From positions 21,552,662 through 21,616,661 of the forward strand of contig JAGGNK010009114.1 of assembly GCA_017590115.1 (NCBI GenBank): a stretch of 64,000 bases of DNA. Direction: 5' to 3'. Source of the DNA: Montifringilla adamsi (taxonomy: Eukaryota > Chordata > Aves > Passeriformes > Passeridae). The translations under genes were made by a program, and so were the position numbers. Below are positions 25,801 through 37,100 of the stretch, piece after piece (positions within the stretch are counted from its first letter, which is position 1; each line of letters starts with the position of its first letter). Below the pieces are notes generated by a model that saw nothing but the letters and a program-made list of their open reading frames with translations, ran no database searches and had not been told where the DNA came from.

Positions 25801-27491
25801 GTAAAGCAGCACTAACAAGCACAAGAGTTTGCCTTGCTTGGGGCACTTTAGAGGTCTTGGGGAGAATTGTAGTTGCAGCTGACCCCATGTAATACACAGA
25901 AAAAGATCATTCCCCCTGAAAGCATCTCTGACTCTGCTGACTGCAGAGATCCCAGTGCAATTACCTTTCTAACCTGGATGCCTCAAGCAGGGTAAATCCA
26001 TACTTCTTTTGTGTAGTCTTAGCACTAAAATGCCTTGAATTGCTGCTGTTTTGCCTTAACCTTCATCCCCTTCCCCTGTGTTGCCACATGTCTGCAGAAG
26101 GCATCTGGTCCTTCTCATTCAGTCCTCTAAAAATGAAACTTTATATTGATATCATTTGTTTCTGACCTTCCAGAAAGTAAAAAACAGAAAAGTAACACAG
26201 GTGTCAAATTCAGAATAGATAGAATAAGTAGCTACAAATATTTTGTTTATGAATGGCAAATAATGACAGTAGAGAACACCACAATACATTTTTTGAGATA
26301 TTTCCTAGCTGGAGTGAGAAATAAATTAAAATGTGCAATAAAAATTTTATAGCAGCTACTGATTTCACTTTGGAAAACCTGCTAGAAGAAAAGTTAATGG
26401 CATAATAAATTCTTTTTTTTGGGTGAGAAATGATTATTTGGAGTGTTTAAGGTTTGACAATTTCTTGTAAATGTAATCAGCCAGCTAGCAATTAATAATA
26501 TTAAATTGTTTTATGTATTTCATGCTGTACCAAGGCAGAGCACTGAATGTTCAAGTTTCTCTTACAGGCAGGTTCACATCAGCTGCATGCACACAGAAGA
26601 AAACATTCTGAAATGTGTTAAATAACTATCAGCAGAAACTCAGGGCAAGGGATCAGAGGGCACAAGATTTCTCCCAGTGTGGTTGGAAGACTATTTTATT
26701 TTGGATTCTGCCCAGTGTATCTTTAGTATTTCATTTTAACTCCGAGGAAGAAGCAGGAAATTTGGGTCTGACATGTCTCAAATCAACACTCAAACCCCTG
26801 ACATACTGTGTTTTCATCTATTACGCTTTTGATCCTTGAAGAGACTGAAATCTGTTTGAACCAAATTATTTTTCAGCACTGTGGATGACACTACAATTTT
26901 TAGCCACAAACTCAGTTCAAATGAGGAATGAGGAGCTGCCAAAACGTCAAAGCCAGGGAGCTGGAGATGGCTTTGGTACTTTTGTTAATTTGGATCCAAG
27001 ATGATATACAGGACCACAGGGCACAAAAAAGAGTTTCTGCTTGAAATAAACATTGAAAAGATAAGTGGGATAACCAGAGTTCAAACACAAAATTCAAAGT
27101 GTCCATTCCATCACACACCCCACCTTCAGATTTTTCCTTTAAAACTGAACTCAACCAGAGTTTAATGGCAAGAGATGATGTGAAGCTGCATCAGTAGCTG
27201 GCAGCCTGAAGAGAAAATTCATAGCACCACTGCACAAGAAAAGAGGCAGAGCTGAGCTGGTGAGACTTAAAATTTATATTTGTCCATTATAATACTTCTT
27301 CTAAGTTATTACATACCCCTAAGAAAAATGAATGTGCTACAGTGGGTTTATTTAAACCTCAGTGGAGTTTGAAGTTATTTGTATTTGTCTTTGAGCAATT
27401 TCATCTATTGCTCTTCATGTCTCCAGTCAGCAGACACATAAGCCAAAATCCTTTTACAAAATCAAGTAGCTTTGCATCTTAAAATGTTAAT

Positions 27492-27660
27492 TATCACAAA
27501 GTCTTTGTGAAGCTGATAAGCATCACTACCCTCCATTCCTCAAAGGAGACAGGCAGCAGCAAAGCAGCTTTCCTGAAACCACAGAGAAACCATTCCAGAG
27601 CCCGAAATGTGATTTAACTTCTGTGCTTTCCTAAACAGAGCAGTGGCAGGGACAGTGCCT
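27492..27660 (-). repeat. MIR/CORE-SINE-like relic
   Basis: The block order matches the reversed amniote MIR-type SINE: CTTTGTGAAGCTGATAAG, then a CC-rich segment, CTCAAAGGAGAC, then AGCTTTCCTGAAACCACAGA resembling GACTTGCCCAAGGTCACACAG, then CCAGAGCCCGAAATG resembling GGCAGAGCTGGGAAT, then a CTTCTGTGCTTTCC segment near the end. Five segments in the correct order across about 160 bases make this the best MIR-like candidate in the window. The assignment rests on recalled consensus. Confidence 0.45.
27494..27510. promoter_or_regulatory. inverted TCACAAAG/CTTTGTGA pair
   Basis: The two 8-base arms are exact reverse complements around one T. CTTTGT is the shared core recognised by SOX factors and, in the CTTTG(A/T) form, by TCF/LEF factors. 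The left copy lies at the edge of the MIR-like relic. Binding is inferred only from the motif. A 1-base spacing is tighter than the 3-4 bases usual for SOX dimers, so this may simply be a palindrome. Confidence 0.2.
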
Positions 27661-28477
27661 TCGTGATGAGTGTCACTGGACACTATGTCAGCAAACACTT
27701 TAAATCACTCTTTCGAAAGTCTGCAGAAGTGAAAAAACATCCTCATGGCAGAGCCACTGCAGGAGCTTGCCCCATGCAATTCCACAGCTCAGGCAAATCC
27801 TTCTCCAGGCTCATCCCTACAGGCACATGTGGAGGCAACAGATCAGCCCAAGGCAGAAACTGCAGGAAAATGTTAGTAATTATATGATTCCAAGAAAGGC
27901 AGAGCAGATCTTCACCTCTGCACATGATCTAACATCACATATGTGAGGGAGCAGGAATCCTGTGCTCCCCACACCCATTTGGTTTCAGTCCTCTCCCAGC
28001 TGGAGCAAAACCTGTTCTCATCACAGCAGTTCCCTTTACCTCCCGTTTGATGTATTTGTTGGGATTCTTATTAGGCCATGGAGAAAAGGCATCAGAATAA
28101 ATGAATTCCATTTTTCAGGAGCTCTTTTGAAGAACTAGCCCTTAACCATAATTTCCTTTCTTCAATTAACCAGAAGGTTTATGACATTTGGTGCAGCCTG
28201 GGTGTTCCTCAGGACAGAGCCTTTATCTGCCTGTCCACAGGAACTTGTGCAACAAGCTCCACATCCTTGGCCAAAGCTTTTCACATCTCACCACAATATA
28301 AATCCTGCTCTAAGCATAAAGTACATCGCTTTTATCAGAAGTCTCTCACTTCAAAGGGAAACTGCAGTGGAACAGAGCATTAAACAGATCCATGGGGCTC
28401 ATAAGCATTTATAAGCCTCCTAAAAGCAAAACTCTTACAGTTCATCTTCTCAGTTAAAAAAAGACTCAGTTTTAACT

Positions 28478-28479
<2 letters not shown>

Positions 28480-28522
<43 letters not shown>
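28480..28522 (-). repeat. 43-T homopolymer, possible poly(A) tail of a minus-strand retrocopy
   Basis: An uninterrupted run of 43 T is followed directly by TTAACAGTGA-type sequence and then a GC-rich block. On the minus strand this reads as GC-rich sequence ending in a long pure A tail, the layout of a young retrocopy. I see no AATAAA within 30 bases before the tail, and I recognise no parent gene. TTTAACTCC, which flanks the left side (28471-28479), recurs at about 30173-30181, but that is a weak duplication signal. Simple-sequence expansion is the alternative. Confidence 0.9.
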
Positions 28523-28526
<4 letters not shown>

Positions 28527-28841
28527 GTGAAATACAGCAAAGCTCACAATTCAGGGATCTTGGTCACTCTCAGGCACCGAGGGCAGCCCAAAGTAGCAGC
28601 ATCCTCCCACAGGTGGTGGCTCTCCCAAGCCTTTTGCCCAGCTCAGTGTCTCCCAAAAGTGCCCTCCCCCGTAGCCCAAACCTCAGCACGGAGGGCAGGG
28701 ACTCTCTCAGCCCTGAGCCTCCAGGCAGCTACACCTCGGGCTGTCCCCACTGCCGCACACAGCTCCCCGCGCAGAGGACATGGAGCTGGGAGATTTCACT
28801 GGCTGTGGGCTCTCCACAAATGCTTATTATGGGATAATTAA

Positions 28842-28860
28842 TGACAATCACTAATTGTCA
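28842..28860. promoter_or_regulatory. inverted TGACAAT pair in an AT-rich block
   Basis: TGACAAT (28842-28848) and ATTGTCA (28854-28860) are exact inverted copies separated by five bases, and TTAATGACA lies at the left. TGACA is the half-site of MEIS/PKNOX (TALE) homeodomains. The AT-rich DNA that follows to 29660 carries many further TAAT cores. The pattern suggests an enhancer, but no binding can be shown from sequence alone. Confidence 0.22.
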
Positions 28861-31800
28861 CTCTTCCTTTGCTGTGAAGTGCAGTGTGCTGTTCCTGCGT
28901 GAACAAGCTGTGTAAGGTTGGCAAAGCCAGAGGGTCAGGGCCAAACACAACCAAAACCCATCACATGGCACAGCAGGCACATAGTGAAGCATCACTCACT
29001 CCCTCACACTCCATTCCTCCTTATGGCCTTGGTTTTTGTCTTTTCCTTTAAAAAATGAGTGCAATTAGGCTTTTAAAATTTCACATTATGAGTGAGGAAT
29101 TTGATAGTGAAGAATGTGGTTGCATGCAAAACTCAGGGTATTTATTCCTTCAAAAATAATGTGTGAAAATTTCCACTCGATTAGTGCTGCCAGTATAAAT
29201 TGTTTTCACTAGAAATGATGTGATAAAATGTTACACAGCAGGTGGGAGCTCCATTACTAAATGCCCAGAAGGAAATCAGATGGATTTTTTTTTGTCTGCA
29301 GAGAATTGACCATTATTGTAATTGAATAACTTTTTTTTTAAAGAGGTACTGAGCAAAGTTTTCATGACCTTAATTGCTTCACATAACTTCCCACATCACA
29401 TGCTATTGTTGTTCATATCCTAAGTGTCACTTGATATTCATGACAATTCATAAAGACTATCATTTGTGATAATTGATGTCATTAATATACAATCTTTGAA
29501 GGCCTTTCTGTAATCATTAGCTAAACCATACAGGATGTAAAATCAATGATCTGAACTATGTCATTAATAATAATAAGTTAGGTGTGAGTGAGTTTTTCCC
29601 CAAAATACAAATTCTTTAGGTTATTTAATTTCTGTTATCACTCTAGAGAAACAGTAACCTTGACATAAACCAAAGTTTCCATATGACCCAAGACATTTAT
29701 TTAATGCCAGCTCCTTTTTTCCTTAAGTTGGAGAAAAGTTGAAATTATTTTCTATACACTGTGTAAAAGATTAGTCCCAGATAAATTAAGATTTCACAGC
29801 GGAAACGCTGAGGGCAAAATCTGCTCTAGTGTAATTACTTAAATAAAGTGTCTGAGTACTGAAAAAAATTCTGTGGTCTGAGAGAGAATGAAACTAGTAA
29901 AATTTTGCCACTAACTTCATGGATATTGCAGTATTTCCCTAATTTCCTCCTCTTTTCCATAAAACTCTGGGGGACTTTGCACCCTGCCTGCTGTTCTCTG
30001 CAGAAGGTTCAAACATCAAGGAGAAATAGTAGAAAGGAAATCATGCAACATCCTCATTTGTTTTGCTGTCTCTTCTAGTACCCTTTCTCCCATAAATCAA
30101 ATCACAGATGGGCTTTACCTGTTTTCCATACTCTCACTTGGCAGGGAGGAAAGAGATCACTGAGTCACCGGGTTTAACTCCAGCTACCAACAGTGGGAAG
30201 GGGACTCCTCCTTCCCAGGGCTGTACCTGGGTCTCACAGAGGTGAGACACCACAGATGCTGCCCAAAGCAGCACCAAAAGGCAGCCCAGGACATCACACC
30301 TGCTAAATGCCTGACCTCCACTCTGAAGCTGGTTCAGAGCTTCTTCTTTAAACAGAATCAGGTTTTGTTTGTTTATTTGGGGTTTTTTTTTCCACCTGAG
30401 AGAATGGATGCACAGAGAAGGCAGAGGTTTCCTGGCTAAATACTGCCTGGATGTATAAAAAGAGTGTAAGTGCTATTTTCTCCTGTGAACGCTGAGCCTG
30501 TTGAGCTGTCCTGCCCTGGGTCATGCCGGTGTTTTAGGTTTCAGCTGAGGAGGGCAGTGTGTCATCAGCGCACCCAGAGCCAGCAGCACACAGCGGGCAC
30601 TCAGAGCCAGCACAGCTCCCAGCTCCTGGGGAAGCACAGCACAGGAGGACATGGAAGCTTCACCCTGAGCAGCAGAAAGCAGCAGTTACAGGGCATGGTC
30701 CTGGGAGAGGTGTTCTCCAGGAGACACACTAGGGAAGGTGATCTGTCGAAGGGAGACCTCTCTGGGCACCCTTCTGCCTGCCCAAGGCTGGATCCATCGG
30801 CCCAACCCTTGTGGGTGCAGCAGGAAGGAAAGCAGCTCTGAGAAAGCAGAGGGAAAACTCTGACTCTGCCCTATCTTAGCAGGAGGTGCTAACATGTCCC
30901 AGTCAAGGGTGCAGAGTATTCTTGGCAGTCATTTTATCCCCATCCATATATTACATGCAGATCCCAAGCTCTGATTTCTAATGCCTCTTCTCCTCTTGAC
31001 TGAAAACTCCCCAGAATGACAGCTTTATAAGAAAGATGTTGCTGAAGACAAGATCTGACTGACAACATCTTTACAAATGAGGGGCTGTCAGGCAGAATGC
31101 ATCTTGATTTGTGGATTTGCAGAGAAAAATGTTTAAAATGTTTACTCCTAAACTCAGCAGATTTGCAACAAAGAAATGAAAAGATATTAAATCCTAGGAA
31201 AGTTTAGTGCAATTTTATGAGAACTACTTTAAAGAATATTACCTCATTACACAAATAAGAGTTTGCTGTTTAAGACTGAATAATTAGCAGCGGCAAAAGC
31301 AGCAGTGCGGCTGAGAATGCCTGAAAAATCACTGACATCAACACCAGTGACAGAGAATGTGTCTGCTTTTGCCTTGGAGGAATACACTAGTAAGGCCCAT
31401 TTTTGGGCTTTTTTACATTTTTGTTGTTCAGTTGCTTCAGAATACTAAAATTTGTCCAGGGAAGCTTCTCCTGAAGAAATGCAGTTTCTCAACAGAAAGT
31501 TTGTGTTTCAGAACAGTTTCTAATGAAAGAAATAGTTGTTCATGGAAATCTGGCCTTTGCCATGGGTTTATTACATCACCAGGGGCGCAGATTTCTCTTT
31601 GCAGTTCCCCATCCATTAAAGTATTACTCCTGAGCATTTCCCCTGCCCCATGTGCACCAGGAGGGCCCCTTGCTGCCTCCTTGGCTTTCATGCACACTCC
31701 CAGAGCTGGACACTCGCCAGCACAGGGTGACAGAGGGAGGCTGAGGCTGAAATTGGGGCGCTTGAATTTCCATATTTCATTTCCTTCTACATGGTGCAGA

Positions 31801-33808
31801 GTTTGTGTTTCCATCAGAGATCAAGATAACTTGATCAGGCTATTTTTATTGTGTAATACATTTTTTCATTGCTGCATGATTCCCTCTTCTTGCCTTGAAC
31901 TGAACCACAATGAGTTATCTCCCTGTTTTCAATCATCAATTCTTTGGGGAAAAAGAAAACAAGGCAATCACACAGCAGGGACAAGAGCATCTTTTTTTAT
32001 ATATATAATAAAGATCTTCTGCATGTTTTTCTGTGAGACTGGTTTTATTCTCATCCCTTAGTGAGAAGCAGAGGAACATTCTCAGGAGGCTGAAGTGGCA
32101 TTTGGGCACCTATCAAATTTGGATTTCACTAAAACTCATTTCCTTGCAGTCTCCTTGAATTAATTCTGGTGGCTGACACATGACTGTCCCCACTCACTAC
32201 AAAGTCCATTTCAAACCTCATAGAAACTGCATTCCTGGATCCTTCTTGAAAGCATAATTGTGTTCATTCTAAATTAAATTATTTTAATTGCCAGCCAAAA
32301 GAACTTTCTTTCATTACACTCACGTAAAGCTTCATTTCCCCCCTCCTACAGTCACTAACCAACTTGCATAAAAGAAAATACATTAAATTGATTTTCTTCC
32401 ATAGGAAATGCATCAAGGAATGGAGAGGATTGATTTCCCTCCATAGGAAACAAGACATAAATGTTTTTAATCCAGGTGCTGCATTCAGTTACCATGTACA
32501 GTATGAAAAACTGTGCCATAAAAATGAAATTAAACGCATAATAGCATGGGAAAATCTTCCCTCATATTATCTTAAAGTATCCATTTTTTTGGCAGGACAC
32601 AAAATAAACCTTTAAGCATTACCTACACACATCTATTTTCTAGTGGGTTCTAGTACTTATTTATGCACCTTTCTGGGATGCTTTTTGGAAAGGACCATGT
32701 TTCATCATCTCTCTCTAATTTCAGCGAGCAGACTTGCAATGCAATGTACTCACTAAATTTGAGTAAGAGTGACAAATCTCACCCTGTGCTGTGGCAGACT
32801 GCACTCTTCCATCAAGTATCAATCTCATGAAGATTTATAACTGAGGATATAATTCACAGCCTCCTTTAAAGTTTGGATCTCAAGGCTGTAGCATCCTTGA
32901 CATTAAAATCATCCATGCAGATTTTACAGGTCAAAGCTGTAATTACATAAAATTTTCATAAATCTTGTGGCCTGTATAAGGCAAAAAGAAGGCAAAGTTA
33001 GAAATACCAAATTCAAATATTGCAGTTTCCAGCTCAACTATTCATTAAATCTTGGGCTTATCCTTAATGAAAATGCATTAGTTATTATGTCCTTCTGAGA
33101 TAATTTTCATGGACATGCTGTTGTTGAACAGAAGGATTTCCCCATATTTTCTGTTCAAAAATAATTCCCAGCAGCTCTTCTCTTCTGCACTGCAGGCACA
33201 AGAGGACAACCCAGTGTTCTATGATCTGCATGCCCACAGGATGTGCTGAGTGCTATACAAGGGGTGTTGTGTGTTCATGCAGACAGGATCCATGTGCCAT
33301 CACACTCTCACTCTGGGCAGGCAGCAGGAGCCAGGGAAATGCAGCAGGAATGGCCTGTGCACCCATGTTCCCAATAAAGGAGGGATATTCACTTGCTGCT
33401 GACTGGTTCACTTCTGAGCCTTCTGTTGCCCTGAACACAACATTTACATTTCTCTTTCTCTTCAAGCCCATTTCCCTGGTTAATAAACCCTAGATCTTCT
33501 TTGATCAGTATTTAGTAAAAGCCATGCAGATGTGATCTTTTTGATTGGCATTTTCTATATCTGTAAACAAAATATCGGCAAGAGGTTGGCTCTGTTCTCT
33601 CTGCCAGAGAGGGACCCTGTTATTGACCTGGATGTTAGGCTGCCATTTTACTGAAAGACTGATTATCTTTGTGTCTAAATTGGCAGAGAATATCAATAAG
33701 AAACTTCCTGTGTTAGCATAAATGCAGGCAGGTCCTCTTTCCAGGGTAGCGTGTTGACCAACAGCAGTCATGATTTCCTTCATGGCTCTTTAATAGTCAT
33801 TTTCTGCC

Positions 33809-33842
33809 ATTATAAAATAGAGATCATTATAAAATAGAGATC
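33809..33842. repeat. perfect 17-bp tandem duplication
   Basis: The unit ATTATAAAATAGAGATC occurs twice without mismatch at 33809-33825 and 33826-33842. It is a small, probably recent slippage event in AT-rich DNA. Confidence 0.92.
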
Positions 33843-34033
33843 AGTTTTAGATCAATAGTTCTGAAGTCATACACATGCAGTGCCGTAACTGAAACTGGAG
33901 ATCAAATGCAATTTCTAGGGTCCCAGTTTTAATTGTCCAACAAAATATGCAATCCTAATTTTTCTAATTGTCTTGTGCCATTAGTGTACCAGAAGTGCCC
34001 ACATGTAATCTCTGTCTCTGGTTTTGATTTCAG

Positions 34034-34145
34034 AGAGTGACAGAACCACAGAATTGTCTGGTTGGAAGGGACCACAGTGGATCATCTGGTCCAACTTCCA
34101 TGCTCAAGCAAGGTCAACCCAGAGCACATTGCCTGGGATTGCTTG
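34034..34145 (-). mobile_element. CR1 LINE, 3'-terminal fragment (5'-truncated)
   Basis: Reading the plus strand gives the complement of the avian CR1 3' end: CAGAACCACAGAATTGTCTG, then GGTTGGAAGGGACCACAG, GGATCATCTGGTCCAACTTC, CATGCTCAAGCAAGGTCA and CCCAGAGCACATTGCCTGGG. The terminal ATTCTGTGG/TTCTGTCAC octamer-like repeats at the 34034 side mark the element's 3' end, so the LINE runs on the minus strand. Similarity stops near 34145, so only about 110 bases remain. Strong 5' truncation is typical of CR1. No reverse-transcriptase coding sequence survives. This is the clearest mobile element in the window and the best clue to the host lineage. Confidence 0.92.
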
Positions 34146-37100
34146 CTTTAGCTGTGCATTTACCATATCTAAGTTGTGCAGATGGCGGGAAGAAAAAGCC
34201 CCACCAAGGTCAGAAGTAATCTTTGAGCTCTGGTGTAAAGAGAACCACAAATGTTGGTGACAATTCATGTGTAGCTAGTTTATGCTCCCTGTATCAGTGT
34301 GTGACTCCCAAATATGCAGATAGCTGGGCAGGCTCTGCAAAGCTTTTCCTCATTCTTATAGCCCCTAGACTAGTTTTACTACCTTGCCCAGAGTTTTAAT
34401 CATCTGCCTTTCTAACGTTTTCTCAAAGATTTTGACTGCCTTTGCATTTTTTACCAGAGCTCAAATGGGCTCCTTGACAGGCTTTAATGACAGCTACTCA
34501 AGAGGTGGTGGTTGAGTCTGCTACAAGAGTACTGCTCCCATTTGATGTTCATTTATAGACCAAAGGGTAAATAAATCCACAAGATGCATTCAGGGATGCA
34601 CTGTCATCCACGCTGGTGAAATATTCCAATCTCATGCTGGAAGATTTCCACACTTATATTGGCAAGATCTCCCATAAAAGAGAAGAACTACTCTGAAAAT
34701 AAGAAAATGCCTTTTGCCTAAGATTTTTTATGTCCCTAGGTCTACAGGGATACACAAGATCCAGCCACAGTTCCAAAACTTGCTCCTTCTTTCTAGTTAA
34801 TGGTTTGTTTCTGCAGGCAGAAAGCCAGACCCAGGGCATTTGTCAGACCACAGTACATTAAGACATCTTTCACCTGTCTGTGCTGCTGGCCAGGAGACGC
34901 TGCATGTCTCCCTGAGCTCAGTTCAAAGGAATAGGCTAATTTCTTTAACTGATTCCTAATCTGAAAGATGCCTTCCTAGGAGTAATGAAGGGAAACAGTG
35001 CTTACGCCACACCTGCTTGGTTTATGGTCTCCTATTCAATATCTCCACAGAAAGAAAATGTAACAACACTTGAATTCTCTTGCCAATGAGACATGGATGA
35101 TAAATTCTCTATTCCTGCAAGAATTTCAACAAAAGAGTGAGAATCAAACAGTTAAAGCTGAATTCACAAGAGGAGGGAGTTACACCACTGGAAAGCAAAA
35201 AGAATTGCAAAATGCTTGCAGACTTCACCCCTCCTGTTGTGGTTGATGCCCAGCATGGTCCCATTCCTGTCACACAGCAGAAGCAGTAGCTTGTAGTTTG
35301 TATAAGCCCCTGTAGACTAGAATTCCATTTATCAGATAATGTCTCACTCCTATCTGTGTGTCTTTGTTAGACACATTCCTGTCTGTGCAACAGTGCAACA
35401 TTTTAACTGGACATGCAGCTATTGATACCCAGGACAGGAAGGCAGGACACAAAGGAATGAGACTTTCTGGATGCTCCTCGTCCTCCAGTGTCTTTTCAGA
35501 AAGTGCCCTTATCCTAACCTTCAAGTTATCAGTGGCTTTGCTTATCCTAGAGATTTCCCATAGCAGCAGGATTAAGGTTATGGTCAAAATGTGCTTTGCA
35601 GGTGACAAGACACCTCATGTCACACAGGCTCCCTGACCAAGCGGCAGCACTTCCTCACTGACCTGAGCAAGATATTTCACTGCATAAAAGCCTCTCTGTC
35701 AAATAGAGGCCAAGAATAAAGTTTTGGCCATCATTTTTGTGTATATAACGTAGGGACTACAGAGCAAAACCACATGCAAAACTTATAATGAGCTGTTTAA
35801 TGGTAAAATATCATGGCACTGTTGAGAACAATTCCTGGTAAAGCTGTCACGAGCTGCTGTCAGCTTGTCTGTGTGATCTATTAATCTGTTACTGCTGCAA
35901 ATGTGACCCTTATTTCCTTGTTTTTCACATGTGGCATCTTGTTATAAACTTTGTCTAACCTTTCAGCAAAACAGTAATTATCTTCAGTTATTCACTGTGG
36001 CATAAAAGGTCCTGACCCTCTGATGAGGATCTCCAGTCATGGCTCACTTTTAAATAAATGTAAATTCAAACAACTTAAAGCCATTAAGAAGAAAGACAAA
36101 GTTTGCTTATTTTGCTATGGATACTTATACTGCCTGTGTTCATTTCTAGAAATAACATTACCACTTTATAGTTCAGAGGAGGCTGTAAATTAACCAGCAC
36201 TGCACTGGATATACGCACAGTTACCATTTGCCATTGCCAACCATGTATAGATTTCCAATAAACAGGTCTCATTCATTGCAAAAATTAGATAATTGAAACT
36301 ATCTATTTGCTTCAAGGCTGTGGTCTCAGAGGTGATGCTTCTGTGTTGCCACGACAAGAGGGAGACAGCAGCCATAATTCACTTCTACAATACTCTTTGC
36401 CCATTTTTTTGGTAACTAATAAACACATTTTATGAAATACTGGAGATCATGAGTTGACTTCTGCCCACAGCTCTTCTGACTGAGGAGCTCCCCTTTTCCC
36501 CCTTTTACCATCCCTTACCTCAGTAGAAGAATTTGAAAATGGTAAGAGAATAGAATCTTGTCAGAAACTGCAATCTCAAACTACTCTATCATCTTTTCCA
36601 TGCTGCAGATTGCTAACTGTTGATTATTATATAGAATCTGAAATAAATGCATTTGTGTTGGTGAGAAATATATAGCAAACACTGCCAAACAAATTTTCAA
36701 TCAGCCCTTTCCCTTGAAGAGTAACTTAGCTACTGAATACTAATTAAGTATCTTTGCCTGTCTGATTAAAATCTTAGGGTTGAAAACGTGTATTTTGTGT
36801 TAGACTGCAGTAAAGTAGAAGAGGTAGAGAAAGGTTCAGCTCATGTAAAATACTTGCATCACCATCAAGAAATAAATAGCCTTAAGTGTATACCTCCACT
36901 TTAAACAGAAAAAAAAATCAGAAATGAGAAGTTTCCCATTTCCCATTTACAAAATGTCTCTGATTTTCTCATAATAATTTTCATCCAATGCTACAACATA
37001 TTAAGTGACTTCTTGTTACAGTAAAAGTCCACTTAGTAATTTTAACAAACCCATATTCATCATGAGGAAATGTGGGATGGACTTGCACTTGGAACTTTGT

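Larger units (their letters stand above)
17441..27491. other. unique non-coding DNA with several candidate regulatory blocks, no gene seen
   Basis: About 10 kb with no supportable exon. Two GC-richer patches (20310-20600 and 20815-20990) contain a few CpG but are not CpG islands, and their frames (up to 98 codons) look random. 17750-17950 and 21290-21420 are AT-rich with homeodomain-type cores such as CTAATTAG and TTAATTAATTC. 22900-23180 and 26440-26530 are similar. The palindrome at 17901, the TTTATAAAAA array at 19399 and the T/G tract at 19710 are listed separately. Confidence 0.55.
27661..34033. other. non-coding DNA: 43-T tract, GC-rich blocks, AT-rich candidate enhancer DNA
   Basis: No exon is supported. 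GC-richer blocks lie at 28555-28800 and 30540-30850. Between them, 28830-29660 is AT-rich with repeated ATTAAT, TAATTG and TGACAAT motifs, resembling conserved non-coding DNA of developmental loci. The longest open frame of the window, 31357-32061 (+), is here; its Ser/Leu/Phe/Cys-rich product resembles no known family and overlaps an antisense frame at 31437-31814. A perfect 17-bp duplication lies at 33809-33842. Confidence 0.5.
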
